51,824 bases of DNA from Desulfobacter curvatus DSM 3379 (GCF_000373985.1 NZ_KB893063.1:1-51824); one strand, 5' to 3'; shown: positions 1-8,141, counted from the first letter of the stretch. The notes: generated by a model from the sequence alone, not told the origin. Translations and numbers: made by a program.

Positions 1-258
1 GATTATCCATGGCTGAAAGAGCGTCTGTCCGCCCCCTTTCAACTCCGATTAGTGTGAGACGGCAACCACGGACAGGTAATCGAAACAGTTTCAAGCCTGG
101 AATGGGGGAGAACTATGCCCGGACGGAATGAAAATCTTCGGTACAGGCCATGGTTTGTGTAGGAAGAACTACCTTTCCGATGCCTTCTGAAAGAAGGAAA
201 GGCGGAATTTTCCCAAAAAGGAGTGGGCGGAACAACTTCGGCCGACCTTTTATTATTT
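1..258 (+). other. Structured non-coding region, possible group II intron domain I remnant
   Basis: No credible reading frame covers this stretch, but it is rich in pairing segments. CTGTCCG (25-31) is the exact complement of CGGACAG (75-81). CCTTTCC (172-178) can pair with GGAAAGG (196-202), and a nested hairpin CCTTCT-gaa-AGAAGG lies at 183-197. The order of phrases around 97-250 (GGAATGGGGGAGAAC, AGAACTACCTTTCC, GTGGGCGGAACAACTTCGG) resembles, from memory, the 5' ribozyme part of bacterial group II introns. No reverse transcriptase or domain V follows, so it would be a truncated remnant that also runs off the left edge. A structured cis-regulatory RNA for the following operon is the alternative. 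The identity is a guess; the foldability is what can be seen. Confidence 0.33.
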
Positions 259-374
259 ATGCGTCAGCACTGCATTCATAAGTTAATTCTTTACAAGAGT
301 GCTTATGTCTCTTATACTTTTGTGTTATTATAATGGCTCACCTTTTAATACACAATTTCATTACAGGTAATTTC

Positions 375-695
375 ATGGATTTTCGCAATATTGAGTCGTT
401 TCTAAGCGTTGATACAAGTGAAGCCGAAAAACTGGGGCGCCTTTTGGCCAGCACCCTGGCATCTGATCTGGAAAAGATCCGCCGTAGTCTCCGGGATAGT
501 GATGCGGAATCCATTAGCTTTGTGGCACATTCCTTAAAAGGCGCTTCCGGGAATCTGGGATTTGAAAGACTTTCTCAACTTGCTGCGGCTATAGAGGCCC
601 GTACCCGGGCGGGCAGGCTTGACGGTTTGGATGGTTTTCTGTTGGAAATGCAGCGCCTTTTAGAAAAACTTGAAGGCAGTCTGTCGGGAAAGTAA
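375..695 (+). CDS. Hpt domain phosphotransfer protein
   Basis: A 106-residue protein that is a single Hpt four-helix bundle. The phosphorylatable histidine is H52 in the motif AHSLKGASGNLG, which fits the HxxKG(x)5G family signature. Such proteins relay phosphate between a hybrid kinase and a response regulator in the cytoplasm. An in-frame ATG at 333 would add 14 residues, but 375 is preferred because an AGG-type ribosome site (ACAGGT) lies at good spacing and the domain begins there. The stop is one base before the ATG of the REC-PP2C gene, so the two are cotranscribed and the neighbouring receiver domain is the likely phosphate acceptor. The donor kinase is not next to it and may lie upstream of the window. 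Confidence 0.87.
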   Translation: MDFRNIESFLSVDTSEAEKLGRLLASTLASDLEKIRRSLRDSDAESISFVAHSLKGASGNLGFERLSQLAAAIEARTRAGRLDGLDGFLLEMQRLLEKLEGSLSGK

Positions 696-696
696 T

Positions 697-1812
697 ATGG
701 CGGACGTATATTCCATCCTTGTGGTTGACGACAATCTGTTGAATCTTAAGCTCATTGAAAAGGTGCTGACCAAGGAGGGGTATATTGCCCTCGTGGCGGA
801 CAATGGGCCTGATGCCAGGCGTATAGCGGCGCAAGAACATCCGAACCTTATCCTGCTTGACATTGAAATGCCTGGTGAAGACGGATTTGAGGTTATTCAG
901 AAGCTTAAAAATGATGCGGCCACCGCCACCATCCCCGTGCTTTTTTTAACGGGTGTTTCCGAGGTGGATATCAAGCTGAAGGGTTTTGAACTTGGGGCTG
1001 TGGATTATATACTCAAGCCCTTTCATCCCCAGGAGGTCCTGGCCCGGGTACGTATTCACCTAAAACTTTCCATTGCTACCAACTCCCTGGTTCAGGATCA
1101 GGCCAGAAAGCTGCGCCAGTTAACCCAGGCCCAGAACGCCATGCTGCCAAGGCCTGAAGACTTTCCCGATGCCGGATTCAGTGTTTTTTATCTGCCCCTG
1201 GAAGAGGCCGGTGGGGATTTTTATGATATTTTAAATATTTCGAATCAGATTACCGGATATTTTTTGGCGGATTACTCCGGGCATGACATTGAAACCTCGT
1301 ATGCGACTGCTTCGGTCAAGGCGCTTTTGGCCCAGAACTGCACCCCGGTGTATTCGCCCAGGGAGAGCATGAAAATGATCAATGACGTGCTTGTGGAAAT
1401 TATGCCTAAAGAAAAATATCTCACCGCATGCTACATGCACCTGAATCGCGGCACAAGGGTCATGACTATAGTGAATGCAGGTCACCCCCCCGTAGTTTAC
1501 ATGCCCAAGGGGAAGGAACCTTTTTTCATCAAAGGCCAGGGGGACATCCTGGGCATGTTTGCCGATGCGACCTTCGGCATAAAAAAAATAGCAGTGAATC
1601 AAGGGGACCGATTTTTTATCTATTCAGATGGCCTGGTGGAATCCACAGAAAAAAAAATATCATGGCCGGAAGGGATAAAAAGGCTTTTATCCATCCTTGA
1701 TGGGGTGGGCAAGATTGATCTTTCTGATGTTCCGAATATATTGATTTCCCGACTTTTTAACGGCGAGCCCGTACCCGAGGATGATATTGTTTTTTTATGC
1801 ATTGAGGTGTGA
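697..1812 (+). CDS. Response regulator with PP2C/SpoIIE-type serine phosphatase output
   Basis: A 371-residue cytoplasmic protein. Residues 1-125 form a receiver with acidic pocket D11/D12, phospho-acceptor D55 (LLDIEMPGEDG) and the conserved lysine in YILKPF. A linker of about 35 residues leads to a SpoIIE/RsbU-like PP2C domain (about 165-371) with metal-binding stretches GGDFYD, ADYSGH, YSDGLVES and the late DDIVFL. Such proteins dephosphorylate an anti-anti-sigma factor when their receiver is phosphorylated. The ATG at 697 is chosen over an upstream TTG (670) because it abuts the Hpt stop and starts directly at the receiver. The next gene encodes an RsbW-like kinase, so the pair likely forms opposing arms of a partner-switch. 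The STAS substrate protein is not in the window. Confidence 0.88.
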   Translation: MADVYSILVVDDNLLNLKLIEKVLTKEGYIALVADNGPDARRIAAQEHPNLILLDIEMPGEDGFEVIQKLKNDAATATIPVLFLTGVSEVDIKLKGFELGAVDYILKPFHPQEVLARVRIHLKLSIATNSLVQDQARKLRQLTQAQNAMLPRPEDFPDAGFSVFYLPLEEAGGDFYDILNISNQITGYFLADYSGHDIETSYATASVKALLAQNCTPVYSPRESMKMINDVLVEIMPKEKYLTACYMHLNRGTRVMTIVNAGHPPVVYMPKGKEPFFIKGQGDILGMFADATFGIKKIAVNQGDRFFIYSDGLVESTEKKISWPEGIKRLLSILDGVGKIDLSDVPNILISRLFNGEPVPEDDIVFLCIEV

Positions 1813-1814
1813 TG

Positions 1815-2255
1815 ATGCCTGAAATCCTGGATTTTTATGAAATCAAAGAGGAGAAAAATCGTGTCTTCATACGATTTTCTTCCGCCATGGAACATATTGA
1901 CACGGCCTGTGCCGAGGTCCTTCTTTTTCTTCGATCCAAGGGACCAAAGTTTTTCCCCCATTTGTTTGCCGTGAATTTAGGCATGCGCGAGGCCATGGCA
2001 AATGCCGTGCGCCATGGGAATAAATACGATTTGCGCAAGTTTGTTTCCATGGAACTGGACATAAGCCGGGATTCGTGGCTTCGTATAAAGATTTCCGACC
2101 AGGGACCGGGTTTCGATTGGATGCGCGTGCAGGATCGGGTGGCACCTGATGAAGCTGATCACGGCAGGGGCATGAGTATCATGCGAACCTATTTTGACCT
2201 TTTCCATTATAATGAAAAAGGTAATATCCTCTATCTTGAAAAACAGATCTTGTGA
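1815..2255 (+). CDS. RsbW/SpoIIAB-like ATP-binding serine kinase (anti-sigma type)
   Basis: A 146-residue GHKL-fold protein of the HATPase_c_2 type. The N-box reads MREAMANAVRHGN, the G1 box is DQGPGFDW and the glycine-rich lid is HGRGMSIMR. This matches the single-domain serine kinases that bind sigma factors and phosphorylate STAS antagonists, rather than two-component histidine kinases, which would also carry a HisKA domain. The gene follows the PP2C regulator directly: the TGA at 1810-1812 overlaps an ATG at 1812, and the ATG at 1815 has better spacing from GAGG, so either start is possible. It probably closes a three-gene operon with the Hpt and REC-PP2C genes. The sigma factor or other target is not identifiable here. 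Confidence 0.82.
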   Translation: MPEILDFYEIKEEKNRVFIRFSSAMEHIDTACAEVLLFLRSKGPKFFPHLFAVNLGMREAMANAVRHGNKYDLRKFVSMELDISRDSWLRIKISDQGPGFDWMRVQDRVAPDEADHGRGMSIMRTYFDLFHYNEKGNILYLEKQIL

Positions 2256-2259
2256 TAAA

Positions 2260-2298
2260 ATTAATTCCTCGTTAATACAATCCTAACCAATTCCTAAT
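2260..2298 (+). promoter_or_regulatory. Candidate PHO box: four direct repeats at 11-bp spacing
   Basis: Four six-base units lie at exactly 11-bp intervals: ATTAAT (2260), GTTAAT (2271), CCTAAC (2282) and CCTAAT (2293). PhoB binds direct repeats with an 11-bp period (7-bp unit plus 4-bp spacer), and several phyla use a TTAAC-type core. The array sits 60 bases upstream of the phoU start, in front of phoU-phoB-phoR, which is where autoregulation would be expected. A small palindrome AACTAA-ca-TTAGTT followed by a T-run lies just downstream at 2314-2335. The assignment rests on spacing and position, not on a binding matrix. Confidence 0.55.
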
Positions 2299-2357
2299 GA
2301 TTTCAGGGTAAAAAACTAACATTAGTTATTCTTTTTTTAAAGCAGTGAAGGACTTTT

Positions 2358-3005
2358 ATGAGCAATCAGCTTACCCGTGCCATGCACAAGATCAAAAAGG
2401 AGATTCTATCCCTTGGCGCCATGGTGGAAGACCGGTTTAAAAAAACCATATACGCCGTCAAGACAGATGATCTTGAGCAGGCCATCCAGATCATCGAGAC
2501 CGATTACCTGGTGGATGCCCAGGAGGTTGAGGTCGAAGAGGAGTGCCTGAAAACCCTTGCCCTGTATCACCCTGTGGCAACGGACCTTAGACTGATTACG
2601 GCCGTGATCAAGATCAACACTGATCTTGAGCGTATTGCCGACTATGCCGCAAATATAGCCCGGCGGTTTAAGGCAAGCGGCCGAAATTCGAATTCTTTTC
2701 AATATGACTACACCGCCATGGCCGACCAGGCGGCAAAAATGCTTAAACTCAGTCTGGATGCCCTTGTCAGCCTGGACGGAAATCTTGCCTATAAAGTAAG
2801 AGAGATGGACGAGAAAGTTAATGCCATGCGCAATGAAGCCTACAGTGTCATGAAGGAGGCCATACTCAAAAATCCGGAAAAAGTTGAGGAAATCATCAAT
2901 ATGTATCTTATTTCAAGGCACATTGAGCGGGTGGGCGATCACACTAAAAATATTGCAGAGGAAGTCATTTACCTGATAGAAGGTGAGATTATCCGTCATT
3001 CTTGA
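2358..3005 (+). CDS. phoU: Phosphate signalling regulator PhoU
   Basis: A 215-residue, all-helical protein with the two PhoU repeats (about 15-105 and 118-205). Each half carries a metal-site-like acidic motif: the first has TDLRLITAVIKINTDLERI and the second has YLISRHIERVGDHTKNIAEE. PhoU couples the phosphate importer PstSCAB to the PhoR kinase and damps phosphate-starvation signalling. An AAGGA ribosome site lies seven bases before the ATG. Only 32 bases separate it from phoB, so phoU-phoB-phoR form one unit behind the candidate PHO box. No pst transporter gene is adjacent, which is unusual but known in phyla where pst lies elsewhere. Confidence 0.95.
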   Translation: MSNQLTRAMHKIKKEILSLGAMVEDRFKKTIYAVKTDDLEQAIQIIETDYLVDAQEVEVEEECLKTLALYHPVATDLRLITAVIKINTDLERIADYAANIARRFKASGRNSNSFQYDYTAMADQAAKMLKLSLDALVSLDGNLAYKVREMDEKVNAMRNEAYSVMKEAILKNPEKVEEIINMYLISRHIERVGDHTKNIAEEVIYLIEGEIIRHS

Positions 3006-3037
3006 ATTTTAACAATAACGAAACACGGAAATAAAAA

Positions 3038-3727
3038 ATGTCCAAAGAGACCATATTGATTGTTGATGATGAGGAAGACATTCTTGAACTGATAAAATTT
3101 AATCTCAAGGGTGAGGGCTACAATATACTTCAAGCCATGACCGGTGAGGAGGCCATTAAAATTGCCAAGCACTCCGGCCCTGATCTCATGGTACTGGATT
3201 TGATGCTGCCCGGAATTGACGGGCTTGAAGTCACCAGGTATTTGAAACATAACGATGCCACCACGGATATTCCCATTGTGATGCTCACTGCAAAGGGCGA
3301 GGAATCCGACATTATCACCGGCCTGGAACTCGGGGCCAATGATTACATATCCAAGCCTTTCAGCCCAAGGGAGCTTACGGCACGGATTCGCGCTATTTTG
3401 CGTCGCCGCCAGAAAAGTGTCGCCGACGCACCGGTCCGCGTTCGTCAGGAAGGAGATATGGTCATTGACCGGGCCAAACACCGGGTCACCATTGAAGGTA
3501 AAATTGTCGAACTGACGTTGTCGGAGTTTGAATTGCTCTCTTTTCTGGCAGAGAAAAAGGGATGGGTCTTTACCCGGGGGCAGATCGTGGATGCCATTCA
3601 CGGTGAAAATTATGCCGTGACCGAGCGCAGCATTGATGTTATTATCGTCGGGTTGCGTAAAAAGCTGGGTACTTATTCATCCTGTATTGAAACTGTTAGG
3701 GGCGTGGGGTATCGTTTTAAGGAATAG
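3038..3727 (+). CDS. phoB: Phosphate regulon response regulator PhoB (OmpR family)
   Basis: A 229-residue two-domain regulator. The receiver spans 1-120 with D10/D11, phospho-acceptor D54 (MVLDLMLPG), and the lysine in DYISKPFS. The winged-helix OmpR/PhoB DNA-binding domain spans about 130-229, with the recognition region ending in TVRGVGYRF (IETVRGVGYRFKE at the end). Its place between phoU and a PhoR-type kinase identifies it as the phosphate regulator rather than another OmpR paralogue. It probably binds the repeats upstream of phoU. The ribosome site is weak (ACGGAA), so translation may be coupled to phoU. Confidence 0.93.
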   Translation: MSKETILIVDDEEDILELIKFNLKGEGYNILQAMTGEEAIKIAKHSGPDLMVLDLMLPGIDGLEVTRYLKHNDATTDIPIVMLTAKGEESDIITGLELGANDYISKPFSPRELTARIRAILRRRQKSVADAPVRVRQEGDMVIDRAKHRVTIEGKIVELTLSEFELLSFLAEKKGWVFTRGQIVDAIHGENYAVTERSIDVIIVGLRKKLGTYSSCIETVRGVGYRFKE

Positions 3728-3787
3728 GTACGCACCCATTCCCTGCCCTTATAATCACATAAACCAAAAATTGGGCAACACATCCCC

Positions 3788-5617
3788 ATGTATCGTAAAA
3801 AAACAAAGCTGATTTGGCGGATTTTTCCATCATTTTTATTTATTACTCTTTTATCATTGACTGTGGAAGCTTGGTATTCCACCAGCTATTTCAAAAGTTT
3901 TTTTCTTGAAACCGCCGAGCAAGAACTGATGGTCAGGGCCTCTTTGATGCAGGACCAGCTTGCCCATGCCCTGTCTGTGGATGGCTTTTCTCCACAGCAG
4001 GTTGATGCCTTGTGCAAAAATATGGGAGAAAAAATTCAGACCCGAATTACGGTCATTCTGCATTCAGGGGAGGTAATTGGGGACTCCTTTGCCAGGGTGG
4101 AGACCATGGAAAACCACCGGGAACGGCCTGAAATTAAGACGGCATTTTCCGGTAAGAAGGGTATGGCAGTCCGCTATAGCCCCACCCTTGATAAAAAGAT
4201 GATGTATATTGCCCTTCCCATTGATCAAAGCCGGTTCGATCCCGTTGTGGTCCGGACGGCCATCTCCATTTCGCATATCGACGCCAAGGTTGAGGCCATG
4301 CGCAATTCAATTGCCCTGGTACTGGTTTTGACCACCATGGCTGCGGCCCTGGCAAGCCTCTATGTTTCAAGGCGCATTACCAGGCCCGTGGAAAAAATGC
4401 GTCAAGGGGCCCAGGCGTTTTCCAAGGGCAACCTGACCAACCGGCTGTCCTATCCGGATACCATAGAGCTGTTCCAGTTGGCCGAGGCTATGAATTTTAT
4501 GGCCTCGGAACTTAATAAAAAGATCATGGATGTCAGAAACCGCAGTCGGGAGCTTGAAGCAGTCCACACCAGTATGGAGGAAGGTGTTATTGCCATTAAC
4601 GGCCAGGAGCAGATCATTACCGTCAATAAGGCTGCTGCCAAAATATTTGACTTCCCGCCGGAAACGTTGAAAACAAAGCATGTGCTGGAGGTCGCCAGGA
4701 ATTATGATCTGCAGGTATTCATTAAAAAAGCCCTTGCCACCAAAGACCCTGTGGAAGATGATATTGTCATTGACGCAGATGATCGCATAGTGCTTAATAT
4801 CCATTCCACAGCCTTATATGACGCCCAGGACGAGCGCATGGGCACCCTGATCATTTTTCGTGACATCACCCGGATGCGTTTGCTCGAAACCATGCACAAG
4901 GATTTTGCGGCAAATGTTTCCCATGAATTAAAAACACCTTTAACCACAATTAAAGGATTTATTGAGACTTTGTTACAGATGACCGCGGAGGATTCAGATG
5001 CGCCGGACCACGAGTCTTCCGCCCAGTACAGGCGGTTTCTGGACATCATTGAAAAAAACGTTAACCGCATGGTCAGCTTGATTGATGACCTTTTGGCCCT
5101 TTCAAGATTGGAGCGTCTTAAAGGAACCGATATCCAGTTTGAGCCCCATCCCCTGGCCGGTCTGATCCAAAAGGTCGTTCGGTTTTGCACGGACAGGGCC
5201 CAATCCCGGGGGATAACCATGGAAGTCCACTGCCCGGATACCATTACCGGTATGGTAGACCCCACGCTCATGGAGCAGGCGGTGTTTAATCTGGTGGATA
5301 ATGCCATAAAGTACAGTGGTGATGGGACATGCATTACCATCAATGCAGAAATGAAAGATGGCAATATTGAAATCCGGATTAAAGATACGGGCCAGGGTAT
5401 TGATGCGGCGCACCTGCCAAAAATATTCAACCGGTTTTACCGGGTGGATAAGGGCCGGAGCCGGGACCAGGGCGGCACGGGTCTGGGGTTGGCCATTGTC
5501 AAACATATTGTCCGGTACCACAACGGCCGCATTGAGGTGGATAGCCGGCGGGGAAAGGGAACGTGTTTCACCATTACCATTCCCGGGGCCACAGAAAAGG
5601 AAACGGTTTCAGGGTAG
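3788..5617 (+). CDS. phoR: Phosphate regulon sensor histidine kinase PhoR
   Basis: A 609-residue membrane kinase. TM1 is at about 9-29, a periplasmic domain covers 30-172, and TM2 lies at 173-193. HAMP follows at 195-247, then a PAS domain at 255-362. HisKA carries H379 in NVSHELKTPL, and HATPase_c has DNAIKYSG, DTGQGID and GGTGLGLAIVKH. This is the long PhoR form with a real periplasmic domain, unlike E. coli PhoR, whose extracytoplasmic part is minimal. In PhoR systems the signal comes from PstSCAB through PhoU and the PAS region. The gene ends a phoU-phoB-phoR operon and converges on the minus-strand sensor at 5679. Confidence 0.92.
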   Translation: MYRKKTKLIWRIFPSFLFITLLSLTVEAWYSTSYFKSFFLETAEQELMVRASLMQDQLAHALSVDGFSPQQVDALCKNMGEKIQTRITVILHSGEVIGDSFARVETMENHRERPEIKTAFSGKKGMAVRYSPTLDKKMMYIALPIDQSRFDPVVVRTAISISHIDAKVEAMRNSIALVLVLTTMAAALASLYVSRRITRPVEKMRQGAQAFSKGNLTNRLSYPDTIELFQLAEAMNFMASELNKKIMDVRNRSRELEAVHTSMEEGVIAINGQEQIITVNKAAAKIFDFPPETLKTKHVLEVARNYDLQVFIKKALATKDPVEDDIVIDADDRIVLNIHSTALYDAQDERMGTLIIFRDITRMRLLETMHKDFAANVSHELKTPLTTIKGFIETLLQMTAEDSDAPDHESSAQYRRFLDIIEKNVNRMVSLIDDLLALSRLERLKGTDIQFEPHPLAGLIQKVVRFCTDRAQSRGITMEVHCPDTITGMVDPTLMEQAVFNLVDNAIKYSGDGTCITINAEMKDGNIEIRIKDTGQGIDAAHLPKIFNRFYRVDKGRSRDQGGTGLGLAIVKHIVRYHNGRIEVDSRRGKGTCFTITIPGATEKETVSG

Positions 5618-5678
5618 AGGGTAATCGCATGTAACTATCCTGCAGTTTAATATCATTTTTCAGTTACTCTTACAGAAT

Positions 5679-7010
5679 TCAACTTGGCCTTTTGCAACAA
5701 AAATTTCCATGGTCTTGACTGACAGAAGAGTGCACATCCTTCTTTTTTTTCATTTTAATATACCATTTTTCTTCGCTATAAAGCTCATCCATGCACTCTG
5801 GGCACAGGCCATGACTAAAAGAAGCTTCAGAGTGTTTCTCAATATATGATTCGAGTTTATTCCAATACCCTTTATCATCACGAATTTTTTTACACTTGGA
5901 ACAAATTGGGACAATCCCTTTTAAGGTTTTAATTTCGTCCAAGGCAATTTCAAGATCCTTAATCACTTTTTGTCTTTCTTTTTGCAGCTGTTTCCTTTGA
6001 GTTATTTCAATTTCAAGTTTATCCCTGGATACGGTTATTTTTTTAAGGTTTTGGGTCATATTATTGATCTCTTGAGCCAGGATACTGAACTCATCATTAG
6101 AAGGGACTGAGATCCGGGTTTGAAAATCTCCCTGCCCGATATTCTTCGTCCCTTCTATCAATAAGTTAAGGGATCTATTAAGGAATTTTGATATGATAAA
6201 AGAGAGTAAAAAGGAAAGGATAAAACTGCATACAATTAAGACAACACAAATCCATTTCAACTTGATGAGTTTGTTCAGCTCAGGCCCAACAGAATAATCT
6301 ACACCAAGGATGGCAATTGTATCGTTATTCTCGTCTAAGATGGGAATACTTCCTGATAAGGATTTGTAGAAATCATCTGTTATCAATTCATTATGAATAT
6401 ATATTTTATGGTCGAATTTTGAAAATGGAACAAAAGATCGGAACAAAGTACCAATGGGTAGCCCCGGCCAACCATCGTCCGTTGCTTCAGCGTCTGAAGA
6501 GGCAAGATACATCCCCATATTGGGGGGCAAAGTATCCACTCCAATCATAAGATATGTTCCCATCATGCCCAGTGTAAACCCCTCATGGCTGGTTTCCTCA
6601 TAATCCTCCAACAGAGGTACTGCATCTTTATAGCTGGCATAATTTATCATTTTAAGACGATGCAGAATCGTTTGAAAGTCTTCTGACGATTGAATAATTT
6701 TTACTTTTTCCGGAGGGATACTTCTGGCAGTTCCACCTACCGGAAGTGCATCAATTACCTGCCGGTCAAATTCAACTTCTTCAAAAGCCTTTGTTTTTAA
6801 CCGTTTGATGGCATTTCTACTGTCGTGATCGAACAGCATTGCACCGACACTGCCAACATCTCGAAGATTTTTCTGCAACAACCCTAAAATTGTTTGATGA
6901 CTTGCCACATAAAAATAATAAACACCAAGACTGGTTAGGCCAACAGACACCAGACAAAATACAATTCGAATTTTCCATTGAAATGATAATTTAATTTTAG
7001 GTTTTCGCAT
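5679..7010 (-). CDS. Membrane sensor with HAMP, coiled coil and CxxC...CxxC C-terminal domain, no kinase
   Basis: A 443-residue protein. TM1 is at about 15-35, a Cache-like extracytoplasmic domain covers about 40-250, and TM2 is at about 252-277. HAMP follows (278-330), then a coiled coil (330-365). The C-terminal module has C370xxC373 (ICSKCKKIRDDKGYW) and C403xxC406 (HGLCPECMDELY), likely a zinc ribbon. This tail is known from many signalling proteins of sulfate reducers, usually after PAS or receiver domains, and its function is not established. No HisKA, HATPase, GGDEF or chemotaxis signalling domain is present, so the output is unknown. The gene stands alone and ends convergently with phoR. 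A perfect 11-bp inverted repeat lies upstream at 7091-7123. Confidence 0.78.
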   Translation of the reverse strand: MRKPKIKLSFQWKIRIVFCLVSVGLTSLGVYYFYVASHQTILGLLQKNLRDVGSVGAMLFDHDSRNAIKRLKTKAFEEVEFDRQVIDALPVGGTARSIPPEKVKIIQSSEDFQTILHRLKMINYASYKDAVPLLEDYEETSHEGFTLGMMGTYLMIGVDTLPPNMGMYLASSDAEATDDGWPGLPIGTLFRSFVPFSKFDHKIYIHNELITDDFYKSLSGSIPILDENNDTIAILGVDYSVGPELNKLIKLKWICVVLIVCSFILSFLLSFIISKFLNRSLNLLIEGTKNIGQGDFQTRISVPSNDEFSILAQEINNMTQNLKKITVSRDKLEIEITQRKQLQKERQKVIKDLEIALDEIKTLKGIVPICSKCKKIRDDKGYWNKLESYIEKHSEASFSHGLCPECMDELYSEEKWYIKMKKKKDVHSSVSQDHGNFCCKRPS

Positions 7011-7090
7011 ACATCATCCCATAGATTATCAATTTTCAACAAGTTGAGTTTTAAATTATAAATTTTACTGGGCTTGACTTTTAACCATAC

Positions 7091-7123
7091 AAGTACATGA
7101 AAATGTCCATTCTTCATGTACTT
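7091..7123. promoter_or_regulatory. Perfect 11-bp inverted repeat upstream of the minus-strand sensor
   Basis: AAGTACATGAA (7091-7101) and TTCATGTACTT (7113-7123) are exact reverse complements around an 11-base loop. The element lies 80 bases upstream of the minus-strand sensor start at 7010 and 68 bases downstream of the amidohydrolase stop (7191). There is no strong T-run, so an operator or an mRNA hairpin fits as well as a terminator. The neighbouring CTTCATGtaCTTCATGG tandem is echoed at 27404-27428. Confidence 0.4.
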
Positions 7124-7190
7124 CATGGTGAATTAAGCAATGAAAGATTATTGTATCTCAACCTGAAAACGGTTTGAAGCGGTGTTTTTA

Positions 7191-8036
7191 TTATAAGTCC
7201 GGGTACAGGGCCCGGGTATTTTCTCCGAGCACCATCCGTTTCTGATCTAAAGTCAGCTGAGATTGGTCAATGTCCCTGTAATACCTGTCAGGGGTAAGTA
7301 GGGGATAATCCGTGCCGAACAGAACTTTTTCCAGTACCCCGGCCTTGAGGGCCATATCATAGATTTCCGGGTCATAAAGAAATACGGACGCAGCCGTATC
7401 ATACCAGATGTTTTTAAGCCGTTCTTTCATCTCTTTTTTCATGATGTGGTAAAAGAAGATGCCGCCGCCCCAGTGGGCAAGAATGATTTTGTTGTCTGGA
7501 AAGGTCCTGGCCAGATTGTCAATCTGCCCAAGGGTAACAGAAGTTTTTCCCGGATAGTAATGACCCACAGGCTCATTGGTATGGATCATACACGGTAAAT
7601 TGCCCTTGCGCCTGAGAACGTCCATCACAGGTTCCAGGAAGCGGATGGCCTGATCATCAATGCCGGACAGGTAAAAGGCCAGTTCTCCCACCCCGGAAAG
7701 CCCTGCATCAATACAACGTTCAGCCTCTTGTGCCGCACCTTCCCAGGACAGATCAAAACAGGCCAGACCCCGCAACCGTTTCGGGTGGGCCGTGACGGCC
7801 TCAATTATCGCATCATTGTTTCTTTTTGTGTATTCAGGGTTACGCCATGGAAATCCGAAAACAATGGAGACATCCACCTCATGTTGGTCCATGGTTTCTA
7901 TCAGTTGAGGCACCGTTGTAATTTTTGATTTTGGGGAATCATATAAAAGCGTGAATTCAGGTTCGCCGTCAAAGAACGGGGTCCTGTTATCTGCAACGGC
8001 CTGGAAAAAAAGATGGGTGTGGGAATCGATAATCAC
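7191..8036 (-). CDS. Amidohydrolase family (TIM-barrel metal-dependent hydrolase)
   Basis: A 281-residue protein of the Amidohydro_2 type. The N-terminal metal motif is MIIDSHTHLFF (HxH). Later metal and catalytic stretches are MIHTNEP, IILAHWGGG and LFGTDYPLL, whose Asp is the usual general base. Members hydrolyse or decarboxylate small carboxylated substrates; the substrate cannot be told from sequence. The gene stands alone on the minus strand, with divergent tetrapyrrole genes upstream. No signal peptide is seen, so it is cytoplasmic. Confidence 0.8.
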   Translation of the reverse strand: MIIDSHTHLFFQAVADNRTPFFDGEPEFTLLYDSPKSKITTVPQLIETMDQHEVDVSIVFGFPWRNPEYTKRNNDAIIEAVTAHPKRLRGLACFDLSWEGAAQEAERCIDAGLSGVGELAFYLSGIDDQAIRFLEPVMDVLRRKGNLPCMIHTNEPVGHYYPGKTSVTLGQIDNLARTFPDNKIILAHWGGGIFFYHIMKKEMKERLKNIWYDTAASVFLYDPEIYDMALKAGVLEKVLFGTDYPLLTPDRYYRDIDQSQLTLDQKRMVLGENTRALYPDL

Positions 8037-8141
8037 GGCATGACCTTTTTATATGAAACTAGAGACAAGATACAAGAAACAAGAGAGCGAAGCGCCTGCG
8101 GCGCCCATTTTAGCCCTGAATTGCTGGAGTCATTAGTTTCA

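Noticed and set aside
1..332. Cobalamin or c-di-GMP riboswitch, RNase P RNA or tmRNA at the left edge
   Set aside because: The conserved cores of these RNAs were looked for and not found; a group II intron remnant or unknown RNA fits better.
589..840. Minus-strand frame opposite the Hpt and REC-PP2C genes
   Set aside because: Antisense shadow of two well-supported genes, with no ribosome site or family resemblance.
4702..5430. Long minus-strand frame of 242 codons inside phoR
   Set aside because: Fully antisense to the kinase domains of phoR; composition is typical of a shadow frame.
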